From Bog-1181 sp964565765 (GTDB lineage: Bacteria; Oederibacteriota; PGYV01; Palsa-1178): 62,986 nucleotides of DNA. The first letter of the stretch is position 1. Every line of letters begins with the position of its first letter. Under the pieces are notes generated by a model. The model ran no database searches. It worked only from the letters and a program-made list of their open reading frames with translations, and had not been told where the DNA came from. Positions 26,093 to 35,360 of the stretch are shown here, piece after piece. The translations under genes were made by a program, and so were the position numbers. The stretch spans positions 1-62,986 of the forward strand of contig CAZMGF010000010.1 of the NCBI GenBank assembly GCA_964565765.1, written 5' to 3'.

Positions 26093-28459
26093 TTGGCAAA
26101 AAAAACAGCCTCAAAGTCAGCGCCGAAAAACAGCGCAAAAAAATCAAAAGATTCCGGGATTTTTACCGGGCTGGGATATCTTTTGTGCGCGGCCATAATA
26201 TTCTGTTCTTTTATAACAGTCAACGACAGGAACCTGCTGGGCATATTCGGCGAGGTTATTTCAAGGGTGCTCTACCTTATAATAGGAAAAGCAGCTTATA
26301 TCATCCCTTTTATTGTGGGTTTTTTCGGTCTTAATATGCTCAAAAAAGAGCAGGAACACCATGAAGCCGGAATAACACTCGGTTTCGCCCTGCTTGCGGC
26401 CGGGCTTTCTCTCTTTCTGGCCCTTATATTCTCGGGGCCGGAAGCTGAATCATTTAAGCTGGCTAAAGTGGATGTATTTTACAGCTCAAAAGAGCTTGCG
26501 GGTTTCTGGCTCAAGACGCCGGCGTACTACAGGATATTTGACAGGGATTTCATTTTTTATACCGGAGGTGTTTTCGGGAAATTCGGCGCGAAATTTCTGT
26601 CACAGTGGTTTAATATTGTCGGCGCATATATAGGAACATTAATTATACTTGTGGTATCGCTTGTGCTGCTCGGCAGGGAAAAGCTCCTTATAGCGGTTTA
26701 TCAGATAGGAAAGGAAGCCATAAAAGCTGGCGCCGGATTTTTTGCCTATCTTGGCTCTGTTCTTACAGGTTCAATAAGGGAGACCGCTGAAAAGGTAAAA
26801 GAGGAAGCGGATAAAAGCGGAAAAAAGGATGACAGAAAAAAGGAAACAAATAAGGAAAAACAAAAAAACTCTTCCGAAGAAAAAAAGAAGGATAAAAAGG
26901 AAGAAGACGAAGACGAGGATGTTGAAGAGGAAAAGCCGAAAAAAAAGGAAAAACTTACCATAACCCGCCAGGTTGAGGCGGAAAAGAAACAGGGGGCGAC
27001 GCAGGCGCTAATAATAAAAGGCGATTACACACTGCCTCCTACATCGCTGTTAAAATCTGAAAAAGCCGCTGACGGCGAAAAGGAATATGATTACGCTCCT
27101 GACGCGGAAAAACTTAAAAAAACCCTTTCAGATTTCGGCATTGAGGCGGAAATAGTAAATGTGGTCGACGGCCCGGTAATATCGCGTTTTGACCTTGAAC
27201 TGGCGACCGGAGTAAAAGTGTCGCGCGTGGAGAATCTTTCCGCCGATATCGCCCTTGCCATGAAAGTTGAAATGGTCAGGGTAGCGGCTGTGCCGGGAAA
27301 ATCCCTGCTCGGCATTGAAGTCCCAAAAATCGAGAAGAAGACAATTTATTTAAAGGAACTCATAGAAGACGAACTCTTCACCGGTTCGCCTTCGCTTTTG
27401 ACGCTTGCCATAGGAAGGGATCTTTCAGGAAAACCCATCATAGCAAGGCTCGAGGATATGCCGCATATGTTAATCGCCGGATCCACAGGGTCCGGTAAAT
27501 CAGTATGTATAAATTCAATAATAATGTCCATTCTTTATAAGGCCACGCCGGACGAAGTAAAACTTCTTCTTGTTGACCCGAAAAAAGTTGAGCTCACGCA
27601 GTATAACGACATGCCCCACCTGATAGCGCCGGTAATCACGGATCCTAAACATGCCGCTTATGTCTTACGCAGGCTGGTGGCGGAGATGCAGTCGCGTTAT
27701 GACCTTTTATCAGAAGAAGGGGCGCAGAACATAGAAATATATAACAGGAAGGTGATGGAGTTTAACGAGGATATAAGAAAGGATCCGGACGTTCAGCCGG
27801 AGGATTTTAAAAAGTCGCTGCCATTTATCGTGCTTATAATAGACGAGCTTGCCGACCTGATGACAATGGCAAAATCGAGCGTTGAAGAATCGCTTCAAAG
27901 GCTGGCGCAGCTTGCAAGGGCGGTAGGTATTCACATAATACTGGCCACGCAGAGGCCGTCGGTTGACGTTATAACCGGGATAATAAAGGCAAACTTTCCC
28001 TCACGTATAGCCTTCAAAGTAAAATCACAGATCGATTCGCGCACAATAATGGACACCAAAGGCGCCGAGGCCCTGCTGGGAAAAGGGGACATGCTTTACA
28101 ATCCGGCCAACATGGTAAAACCGGTGAGGGGACAGGCTGCGTTTGTCAGGGACGAAATCCCAAAAATAGTTTCATTCATCAAAAAACAGCGCAAGGCGGT
28201 TTATTCCGACGAGTTTAACATAAAAGAAGACGACCTGCCGACAGGCGCGGGTTTTTCCGACGAAGATGACATGGATCCGGATTTATACAAGCGCGCCTGC
28301 GACTTTGCCAGGGACAAGGGCAAAATATCAACTTCATACCTCCAGAGAAAGCTTGGCATAGGATATTCAAGGGCGGCAAGGATAGTTGACATGATGGAGG
28401 AAAAAGGGTTGATAACCTCTGCCGACGGCAATAAGCCGAGGGAATGGAAGGGCGAGTAA
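26093..28459 (+). CDS. ftsK: DNA translocase FtsK
   Basis: 788 residues. Four TM helices occupy roughly residues 20-200 (GLGYLLCAAIIFCSFITVN, ITLGFALLAAGLSLFLALIF and others), followed by a short Lys/Glu-rich linker (~240-290). The motor has Walker A GSTGSGKS near 464 and a Walker B strand FIVLIIDELADLMTMA; QRPSVDVITGIIKANFPSR is also typical. The C-terminal winged-helix gamma domain (YLQRKLGIGYSRAARIVDMM) reads KOPS-type DNA. It coordinates chromosome segregation with division. TTG 26093 is the chosen start because GGCGGAG lies seven bases upstream and no in-frame ATG precedes the first TM. Confidence 0.95.
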   Translation: MAKKTASKSAPKNSAKKSKDSGIFTGLGYLLCAAIIFCSFITVNDRNLLGIFGEVISRVLYLIIGKAAYIIPFIVGFFGLNMLKKEQEHHEAGITLGFALLAAGLSLFLALIFSGPEAESFKLAKVDVFYSSKELAGFWLKTPAYYRIFDRDFIFYTGGVFGKFGAKFLSQWFNIVGAYIGTLIILVVSLVLLGREKLLIAVYQIGKEAIKAGAGFFAYLGSVLTGSIRETAEKVKEEADKSGKKDDRKKETNKEKQKNSSEEKKKDKKEEDEDEDVEEEKPKKKEKLTITRQVEAEKKQGATQALIIKGDYTLPPTSLLKSEKAADGEKEYDYAPDAEKLKKTLSDFGIEAEIVNVVDGPVISRFDLELATGVKVSRVENLSADIALAMKVEMVRVAAVPGKSLLGIEVPKIEKKTIYLKELIEDELFTGSPSLLTLAIGRDLSGKPIIARLEDMPHMLIAGSTGSGKSVCINSIIMSILYKATPDEVKLLLVDPKKVELTQYNDMPHLIAPVITDPKHAAYVLRRLVAEMQSRYDLLSEEGAQNIEIYNRKVMEFNEDIRKDPDVQPEDFKKSLPFIVLIIDELADLMTMAKSSVEESLQRLAQLARAVGIHIILATQRPSVDVITGIIKANFPSRIAFKVKSQIDSRTIMDTKGAEALLGKGDMLYNPANMVKPVRGQAAFVRDEIPKIVSFIKKQRKAVYSDEFNIKEDDLPTGAGFSDEDDMDPDLYKRACDFARDKGKISTSYLQRKLGIGYSRAARIVDMMEEKGLITSADGNKPREWKGE

Positions 28460-28590
28460 GGTTTTCGCTTAACCGATTAAGCCATGAACGCCACTAAAAA
28501 CCACTAAAACATTGACTAATATTCCAATCTAATATATATTTTCTACAATAACTTATACAATGAACATTCGTGCTGTTTTGTGATACCATG

Positions 28591-28664
28591 TATCTTAACG
28601 TGAAAACCAAGACATGTTGTTAAGATATAATAATAAGGGAAGCTTAACCGGGGAGTTCTAAGCT
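28591..28664 (+). promoter_or_regulatory. Leader with two hairpins before the 28681 gene
   Basis: TATCTTAAC (28591-28599) pairs perfectly with GTTAAGATA (28619-28627) around a 19-base loop. AGCTTA (28641-28646) pairs with TAAGCT (28659-28664), whose 3' arm abuts the GGAGG ribosome site. The second hairpin could modulate translation. It does not match a riboswitch class I know. Confidence 0.45.
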
Positions 28665-28680
28665 GGAGGCATTTAAAAAT

Positions 28681-29694
28681 ATGAACGTATTCAAACGCGC
28701 TAATATGTTTTTATACGGGGCTGTTTTATTCATTATTTTGTTATGCCTACCATTAACCTTAAACGCCCTTGCAATAACATCCGCCCAGCTTATCATATCC
28801 GCAGATGACTGTTTTGCCGCTTACATTGACGGCTGCCTTATTTATAATACCGGAACCATTACATCCAACAGCCCATGGGATGTGACATTTACCGAAGACG
28901 TGACCGGCTGCCTGACAAAATGCGGGCCGCATGTGCTGGCCATAAATTATTACGATACCGAGGGAAGCATATGCAGGGTGACATATAAACTCCTGATAAC
29001 AATGGACAACGGCAATAGTGTAGTAGCTTACAGTGATGGAAACACAACAAATATACGGCAGATGGCAGACGGCAATATATTTTCCACGTCCAACGCCCAG
29101 TTTTTCCCCACGGGCTGGAACACTCTGGCTTACGATGATTCGGGCTGGACAGAGACGGCTTATACCTGCGAGGCAAACGGGAACAGCGATGATTCAATAA
29201 CGGACCCGGTTTTTAACGGCGCGACTTACGGCGGCTGGGTGCCGTACATGTCATATAACTCCGGCTGCGATGCATTAACAACCGGGGACTCAAACCTTGT
29301 GAGGCAGCATTTTACAACACCGTGCGCGCCGGTGAGCATTACAAAAACTATCAGTGCCACGAACGTGGCCCTGGGGCAGGTGATAACATATTGTTTTGAT
29401 TATCATAATTATGATGTTGCCTCCAATACTTTCGGAATATGGGACACTATACCCGCCGTTACCGATTTTGTCGGCTGTGACAGCGGCTGTACTACGGCCA
29501 CATACGGCAGCAATGTAGTGGTGAGCTGGTCAATTACAGACCCTTCAAATACATCAGGCGTAGCCTGTTTCTGGGTTGCGGCAAACCGTTTTCCAATGAA
29601 AAAAGAAATTGATGATTTTTTAGCGCTATTGGGCGACACGTTTAACAACTTAACGGGTAAAAAGCGGCAGTGTAATGGTTGTGAAAATGATTAA
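28681..29694 (+). CDS. Secreted beta-rich protein with a DUF11-like domain
   Basis: 337 residues. It has a signal peptide (VLFIILLCLPLTLNALA), then a cysteine-rich beta region (~30-215). A DUF11-like repeat follows (SITKTISATNVALGQVITYC ... VVVSWSITDP). The last ~35 residues change abruptly to a charged helix and a cysteine tail (MKKEIDDFLALLGDTF ... QCNGCEND), unlike the repeat and suggestive of a truncation or fusion. It overlaps the start of the next secreted protein by 20 bp. Probably a surface or extracellular protein; the ligand is unknown. Confidence 0.65.
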   Translation: MNVFKRANMFLYGAVLFIILLCLPLTLNALAITSAQLIISADDCFAAYIDGCLIYNTGTITSNSPWDVTFTEDVTGCLTKCGPHVLAINYYDTEGSICRVTYKLLITMDNGNSVVAYSDGNTTNIRQMADGNIFSTSNAQFFPTGWNTLAYDDSGWTETAYTCEANGNSDDSITDPVFNGATYGGWVPYMSYNSGCDALTTGDSNLVRQHFTTPCAPVSITKTISATNVALGQVITYCFDYHNYDVASNTFGIWDTIPAVTDFVGCDSGCTTATYGSNVVVSWSITDPSNTSGVACFWVAANRFPMKKEIDDFLALLGDTFNNLTGKKRQCNGCEND

Positions 29695-32140
29695 AAAAAG
29701 CGCCGGGAAGCTGGGGCGCTTTTTAAAGAGCCTGTTTTTTTCAGCGGCTCTTGTTTTGTTTATATCACAGCTGTACGCAGTTTTCACAGTTTCAGCCATA
29801 ACGCCAAGTACCATAAATATAATTGCGGGCCAGACGCTCAACCTAAATTTTACATACGCCAGCGATACGGCAAACAGGCAGATCGGATATTTTGTGGCGC
29901 TCTCAACGCAGTGCGCGTTAAGGGTGGGAAATACCACGGGCCAGGATATTATCGTAAGCGATGCTGGGGTTAACGTTCTTGTACCTGCCGGCCAGGTAAA
30001 CGGCGGCCGCGACGTAGGCTGCGGAACGCAGTGCACAGCCAATACAAACTACCAGATTTCCGGCATAGAAGGCGGGCAGCTGCCCATTACCATACCAATC
30101 AACTATCCCACGGGAACGTATTACATAATCGTCGCGGTAGCCGACTGGAACATTTATTTGAATCCTTCAATAGGCACGAACAGCAATATGTGTGTTGCAA
30201 TAAATGTTACGGCGCCGACACCCACATATACCGCCACACCGACTGTTACTCCAACGGGTGTGCAGAACGTGGCATTAAGCGATTATGGATTTACAAATCA
30301 TGTGGCTTATATTATGTACACCGGGTCTCCGTCGCCGACTGTTGATCCTACTTTTACACGGACACCGTCGCCGACATTTACCGCTTCATCGACTTTCACG
30401 CGTACGGCGACGCCCACTTTTACACAGTCCGCAACGCCTACCTCAACTTTCACAATTACACCATCTCCGACATTTACCTTCACAGTCACAGATACCCCGA
30501 CTTTTACTTATACGGCCACGGATACGCCTACTTTCACAAGTACAGACACATCAACTTTTACGCCGACTTATACCGCCACAGATACGCCGACAAACACAGT
30601 ATCTTCCAATACCCCCACTGATACCCCGACTTTCACACAGACTTTTACGGCAACGCCGACATATACGGCCACGCAAACCTATACATCAACATATACGAAT
30701 ACATACACCGCTACGGCAACCCCGACATATACGTCAACTCCGACTTTTACGCCGACCTATACAGTGACTTTTACATTCACAGATACTCCGGTCGATTCGC
30801 CCACAGACACACCAACAGCTACGCCCACATTTACAGCTTCGCCTACTTTTACGGCTACAGCTACAGATACGCCGACATACACACAGAGCAACACGCCCAC
30901 GGCAACCCCGACATTCACAGCCTCGCCGACACAATCAGCCACCAGGACAAACACCCCGACTTATACGCAGAGCAATACAGAGACATCGACGCCCACATAT
31001 ACTGCCACCACCACAGCAACATATACTTTTACGGCAACTCCAACTTATACTCCTTCATTTACAGCCACTGATACGCAGACATTCACTTCCACATTTACGG
31101 CCACGCCGACATTCACGCAGACTTTTACATATACAATGACACCTACAATAACACCCACTCCGGCGCCTTACCCGTACCTGCTTGAAATAGACGCTTACAA
31201 TGAAGCCGGGGAAAAAGTAAGGACAATCGGAACCTCGTCAGTTTCCGGGCTTTTAACCTCAGTGACGACCATAATAAACGGCGCTTCTTCTTCGATTTTC
31301 GTGCCGGGGCCGGGTTCTTCGGTGCAGTTTGATTTCGTAAATATGACATCGCCTTCACAGCCGGCGGCAGGGCAGGTAATATTCAGCTGGGACGGAGAGA
31401 GCGACTCCGGCCAGGTTCTGCCCCCGGGCATCTATTATATAAAGATAACCGATATTGACACATACGGGCATGTGAATACAAAGGTGCTCGAAGTGCAGAT
31501 AATGACGCCGCAGCAGGACACCATGATATCCATTTATAACAGCGCCGGCGAGCTTGTCCAGATGATACAGCAGCCTCCGCTGCTTTCAGGGGCTCTCAAG
31601 CTGACAATGGCCGACGTTTTTTCAATCGGAGCCCGGGGAAATGTAATACCGATAAATTACGGGCCTGGAATTATTTATAACTGGGACGGCAAAAATCCGC
31701 AGGGAGAGCTTGTAGGCTCCGGTGTCTATGAGGTTCAGATTCAGGCGTTTTATTTGAACAGCACAAGCGTCTCGGTATCAAAATCCATAAATATACTTAA
31801 TGGTGAAGATAACAACATGGTGAGCGGGCAGAAAGCTTATCCTAATCCGTATGTTTTATCGTCAGGAACCGCTAATGCCACAATAGCATGGCAGTCCGGC
31901 GCGGCCGGCCGCATGGATATAAAAATATATAATACCGCCGGCGAGCTGGTCAAGGCCATGTCAGCCGCGCTTGAGTCCGGGCAGGCCCAGTGGAACCTTA
32001 CAGCGTCACAGGGGGGCCCTGTACCCAGCGGACTATATATTATACTGCTGGAAGCCAGGTCAAACAGCGGGATAATACAGGTGAAAAAGGTAAAATTAGC
32101 GGTCATAAAGCAGGTCCGGGACGACGACGTTATAAACTGA
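29675..32140 (+). CDS. Secreted protein with long Thr/Pro linker and FlgD-like C-terminal domains
   Basis: 821 residues. It has a basic start and signal anchor (FFSAALVLFISQLYAVFTVSA) and an N-terminal beta domain (~45-180). A ~310-residue linker of TFT-, TPT- and TYT-type repeats follows (about residues 185-490). Then come three FlgD-Ig-like modules, seen as GEKVRTIG, YNSAGELVQMI and YNTAGELVKAM, each followed by a W-D/N-G or GLYI strand. The last module (AYPNPYV ... VKKVKLAVIK) has the form of a type-A C-terminal secretion domain. The Thr-rich linker is a likely O-glycosylation region and a DUF2723 gene follows directly. The start ATG lies inside the preceding ORF. Confidence 0.75.
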   Translation: MVVKMIKKSAGKLGRFLKSLFFSAALVLFISQLYAVFTVSAITPSTINIIAGQTLNLNFTYASDTANRQIGYFVALSTQCALRVGNTTGQDIIVSDAGVNVLVPAGQVNGGRDVGCGTQCTANTNYQISGIEGGQLPITIPINYPTGTYYIIVAVADWNIYLNPSIGTNSNMCVAINVTAPTPTYTATPTVTPTGVQNVALSDYGFTNHVAYIMYTGSPSPTVDPTFTRTPSPTFTASSTFTRTATPTFTQSATPTSTFTITPSPTFTFTVTDTPTFTYTATDTPTFTSTDTSTFTPTYTATDTPTNTVSSNTPTDTPTFTQTFTATPTYTATQTYTSTYTNTYTATATPTYTSTPTFTPTYTVTFTFTDTPVDSPTDTPTATPTFTASPTFTATATDTPTYTQSNTPTATPTFTASPTQSATRTNTPTYTQSNTETSTPTYTATTTATYTFTATPTYTPSFTATDTQTFTSTFTATPTFTQTFTYTMTPTITPTPAPYPYLLEIDAYNEAGEKVRTIGTSSVSGLLTSVTTIINGASSSIFVPGPGSSVQFDFVNMTSPSQPAAGQVIFSWDGESDSGQVLPPGIYYIKITDIDTYGHVNTKVLEVQIMTPQQDTMISIYNSAGELVQMIQQPPLLSGALKLTMADVFSIGARGNVIPINYGPGIIYNWDGKNPQGELVGSGVYEVQIQAFYLNSTSVSVSKSINILNGEDNNMVSGQKAYPNPYVLSSGTANATIAWQSGAAGRMDIKIYNTAGELVKAMSAALESGQAQWNLTASQGGPVPSGLYIILLEARSNSGIIQVKKVKLAVIKQVRDDDVIN
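30220..31160 (+). repeat. Thr/Pro-coding low-complexity repeat
   Basis: Nearly 1 kb of degenerate six-to-twelve-base units of the ACNCCNACNTTNAC type, encoding the Thr/Pro linker of the secreted protein. Such tracts change length by slippage and recombination and may be misassembled. Confidence 0.7.
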
Positions 32141-32250
32141 CGCAAGGCACACCCCAAACGTCAAAACATTCCAGTTAAATATTAATATCGAAACCCCGTA
32201 TATTATGTGATAAAATAATAATGGCGATAAAATTATATATGGGGATATAT

Positions 32251-34239
32251 ATGAAAAGCATACCGGTTAAAATTGGTATTATTTTATTTATCATCATGAT
32301 AATTTTCCGTATATATTTATATACCACATATCCGGCGTTCAAAAATGACGACTCGCCCGAAACAATCACATGCGCATACACTCTCGGCATAGCCCATCCG
32401 CCGTCATATCCGTTATTTACGATGGCGGGTAAAATATTTACGCTTATCCTCCCGGGATCGCCGGCCTTCAGGATGAATCTTTTTTCGATAATTCTCGCGC
32501 TTCTCGTGATTCTGGCGTCATATTTTGTCCTGAGGGAAAATAATAAGATATTATTCGGCGCTGCGGATGAAATTGTTATATTGACAGGATTGCCTGCGCT
32601 GGCATTTTCCGGGATATTCTGGAACCAGTCAATTGAAGCAAAGGGCGGAATATATATTCTTAACCTGCTCCTGCTGGCTGTAATTATTTACTGCGCTTTG
32701 AGGGTTTATCAAAAATTTAATTCAAAATATCTTTACATGATCTCCTATATATTAGGACTGTCAATGACCAATCACTGGCCAAGCATGATAATTCTGGCCC
32801 CGGTTATTGCATGTATATATTTTATGTATAAAAAAAACCTGAATTTAAGAGCGTGGATTATAAATATTATTTTCTTTGCCCTGGGATTGAGTGTGTATGC
32901 CTATCTGCCCATCCGGTCCGGAGAGGACGGTGTTTTCATTTTTATGGCAAAACCGGATAATTTAAAAAGTTTTATATGGACCGTATTAAGGCTTGGATAT
33001 CTTAGCGGGAACATTTCAGGCGCGGCAGCCAGGACACAGCAGGCGGTTGAATATGTAAAATCATTTGCGGCCGATTACCTGCTTCTGGCGGCCCTTATTC
33101 CGGCGGGAATCTTTGCCCTGTGGAAGTCGGGCAAAAAGCTGGTTTATTTTTATGTGCTGATATTTTCAATAACCGCGGCGATAGTCACTTTTTTTTACAG
33201 CGCCCCCAGCAACGCCCTGGTTCTGATTGACATCTTTGTGCTGCCCGCCCAGTACATAACATTTATTTTTATCGTTACCGGATATTGCCTGATTTACAAT
33301 AAGATGAAAGGCAGGGCCGGGAAGATTACCGCCGTGGCAGCCTTTGTTTTGCTGATGATATTTTCAGCATATACGCATTTTAATAAAAACAACAGCAGAA
33401 ATAATTATCTGGCGTATGATTTCGGCGGCAATATAATCAAAACCCTTGAACCCCGGAGCTTTTATATAGGGGAGCTGGACAGCTGCTGCATTCCGGTGAT
33501 TTATTTTAAAAATGTGCTGCGCGTCGCGCCGGATGTTGAAAATTTGAATATAGGCACCATTCAGAACGAGTGGGGGATAAATGATTTTGTAAAAAGATAC
33601 GGCGGGATTAATTTGCGCGGGAATTTCGCGATGGAAAACATAACAGGCATTATAAACCATTTTATCGGGAATCGGCCGGTATATTTCAGCCATTACGCCA
33701 GAATTCCGGACAAATGGGCGGGAAAATATTGCGCAAAAATAAAGGGAATATTATATAAAATTTCAGAAAAGGATGTCTTTATTCCGCCCGGCATATTTGA
33801 AATATACTCATACCGTGGAATTTATGATTCAAATTCAAAATATGACGCCGATCTTTTTTCGGTTTATGGAGAGAGAATGGCGATGAAAGCAGACGAACTG
33901 TACCAGACCGGATATTATAAAGAATCAATAAAGATGTATAATAAGGCGCTCTTATTTTATGAAAAAAACGGCAACAATACATTTGTCAGCAGGGCGGATA
34001 TATATTACAATTTATCGGTGGATTACGCGTATATCCCGGATATAAAAGACCAGTTGAAAAGCCTATTAATGGCCGCTGAAAGCCGGCCAAATTACTGGCA
34101 GGCGTATGAAGAAGCAGGAATGATATATTTAAAAAACAGGGACCAGATTTCCGCCGCTGATATGTTCAAAAAAGCGTTATATTCCGGCAGTCCTGACAGG
34201 GATGAATTGAACAGGTTTATTTACGGGATAAACAATTAA
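32251..34239 (+). CDS. DUF2723 membrane protein (protein O-mannosyltransferase-like) with TPR tail
   Basis: About 662 residues. Near the N-terminus DDSPETITCAYTLGIAHPP plus SYPLFTMAGKIF matches the DUF2723 signature, including the acidic pair and the HPP(G/S)YPL loop. About ten TM helices fill the first 380 residues. The C-terminus has TPR-like helices (KADELYQTGYYKESIKMYNK). The related animal TMEM260 is an O-mannosyltransferase, so protein glycosylation from a lipid-linked sugar is the likely role. ATG 32251, preceded by GGGGA, is preferred to 32221, which lies in a promoter-like AT tract. Confidence 0.78.
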   Translation: MKSIPVKIGIILFIIMIIFRIYLYTTYPAFKNDDSPETITCAYTLGIAHPPSYPLFTMAGKIFTLILPGSPAFRMNLFSIILALLVILASYFVLRENNKILFGAADEIVILTGLPALAFSGIFWNQSIEAKGGIYILNLLLLAVIIYCALRVYQKFNSKYLYMISYILGLSMTNHWPSMIILAPVIACIYFMYKKNLNLRAWIINIIFFALGLSVYAYLPIRSGEDGVFIFMAKPDNLKSFIWTVLRLGYLSGNISGAAARTQQAVEYVKSFAADYLLLAALIPAGIFALWKSGKKLVYFYVLIFSITAAIVTFFYSAPSNALVLIDIFVLPAQYITFIFIVTGYCLIYNKMKGRAGKITAVAAFVLLMIFSAYTHFNKNNSRNNYLAYDFGGNIIKTLEPRSFYIGELDSCCIPVIYFKNVLRVAPDVENLNIGTIQNEWGINDFVKRYGGINLRGNFAMENITGIINHFIGNRPVYFSHYARIPDKWAGKYCAKIKGILYKISEKDVFIPPGIFEIYSYRGIYDSNSKYDADLFSVYGERMAMKADELYQTGYYKESIKMYNKALLFYEKNGNNTFVSRADIYYNLSVDYAYIPDIKDQLKSLLMAAESRPNYWQAYEEAGMIYLKNRDQISAADMFKKALYSGSPDRDELNRFIYGINN

Positions 34240-34272
34240 AAAAATAAATAGGTCATTAAACTGGCGGAAGTG

Positions 34273-34290
34273 GGCCGTTAAGGCCTTTTT
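34273..34290 (+). terminator. Weak terminator after the DUF2723 gene
   Basis: GGCC, a five-base loop, GGCC, then TTTTT. The stem is only four pairs, so confidence is low. Confidence 0.4.
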
Positions 34291-34313
34291 ACACGTTTTT
34301 ATCCATTTTTTCC

Positions 34314-34342
34314 TTGCATTTAAGCTGAAATCTCATTAAAAT
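34314..34342 (+). promoter_or_regulatory. Sigma70-type promoter of the lolA-like gene
   Basis: TTGCAT (34314-34319), 17-base spacer, TAAAAT (34337-34342), about 60 bases before the ATG at 34402. Confidence 0.6.
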
Positions 34343-34401
34343 GTAATACCGTGTTATATATATAATAAGGAAAGACGGGGATATACAGGCCCGGAGGAAA
34401 A

Positions 34402-35316
34402 ATGAAGCATACAGTAAAGGTTTTGTTCGTAATATCGTCCCTTGTTTTTGTGGCCTTTTCATGTTCCTGCCTTTATGGCAAGGTTACAAATACGGCAAAT
34501 ACAGACAATGCGGCAATTGAAGGAATTATTCCTTCAGTTACACCTGCGGCGGCGTCAGCAACCGCGACAGCCTCGGCAACTGCGACGGCGGCACCGGCCG
34601 CGGCCCAGGAAACAAAACCCGCGCCAGGCCGGTCAGAAGAGTCTGTGAAAACCGCGGAAACGCCGGTTTTGGACAGGGTAACGGCGCTGATAAATAAGAT
34701 AAAAGCAGCCGGTAAAAAAATATACGCCACCAGGACAAAAATAACGGTCAAGACAACAAATATTACGGCAAAAGGCGGCGTGGAATCTTCGCCGCCGCAG
34801 ATAGCCAAAGGCGAGGCGATAATAGTAAAAAAAGGCAGGTTCCGCGTCCACTATACGTCGCCGAACGAGCAGATAATGGTTTCCAACGGAAAAACCATAT
34901 GGGTTTATACTCCCGAATTAAACCAGGTCATCAGGCAGCCGCTGGACGCGGCAGGCGTCAATACCAAAATATACACTGAAATCGGCGGCACAATTGCCCA
35001 TTACGCAAGCCATTCAAAAACCACCCTCACCGAAGATGAAAACGATTACATCCTTGATATGATACCGCAGGATAAGGAAGAGATGAATTTTAGCGAGATA
35101 ATTGCGAAAATAGAAAAGAAGACGCTGAATCCGGAATATATGTCGCTTAAATACGAAGGCGCGCTAATGGAAATAACAATGGAGGATACTGTAAATTATA
35201 CGGCGGATGAAGCCGCCGGAGAGCCTTCACTTTCGAAGAAAAAATTTGAATTCAAGGCGCCCGAGGGGGCGGAAGAAATAGACGCGGCCAGCCTTATGAA
35301 CGGCGTCCAAAAATAA
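34402..35316 (+). CDS. LolA-like outer-membrane lipoprotein carrier
   Basis: 304 residues: signal peptide (VLFVISSLVFVAFSCSCLYG), an Ala/Thr-rich spacer (~45-80), then a LolA fold. The pattern KGEAIIVKKGRFRVHYTSP, NGKTIWVYTPELNQVIRQ and a later NYILDMIPQ-type strand matches proteins that ferry lipoproteins across the periplasm. The N-terminal spacer is unusual for LolA. GGAGG precedes the ATG. It starts a run of envelope and housekeeping genes. Confidence 0.78.
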   Translation: MKHTVKVLFVISSLVFVAFSCSCLYGKVTNTANTDNAAIEGIIPSVTPAAASATATASATATAAPAAAQETKPAPGRSEESVKTAETPVLDRVTALINKIKAAGKKIYATRTKITVKTTNITAKGGVESSPPQIAKGEAIIVKKGRFRVHYTSPNEQIMVSNGKTIWVYTPELNQVIRQPLDAAGVNTKIYTEIGGTIAHYASHSKTTLTEDENDYILDMIPQDKEEMNFSEIIAKIEKKTLNPEYMSLKYEGALMEITMEDTVNYTADEAAGEPSLSKKKFEFKAPEGAEEIDAASLMNGVQK

Positions 35317-35360
35317 AAATTCAATCCGCTTAAAAAGCGGACACGCGAAAAAGGAGATTT

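Noticed and set aside
30220..31160. Regular short repeats resembling a CRISPR array
   Set aside because: There are no constant repeats with unique spacers; the units are degenerate and encode Thr/Pro in frame.
32221..32250. Earlier ATG start for the DUF2723 protein
   Set aside because: It sits four bases after a possible -10 (TAAAAT) and has no ribosome site; ATG 32251 has GGGGA upstream.
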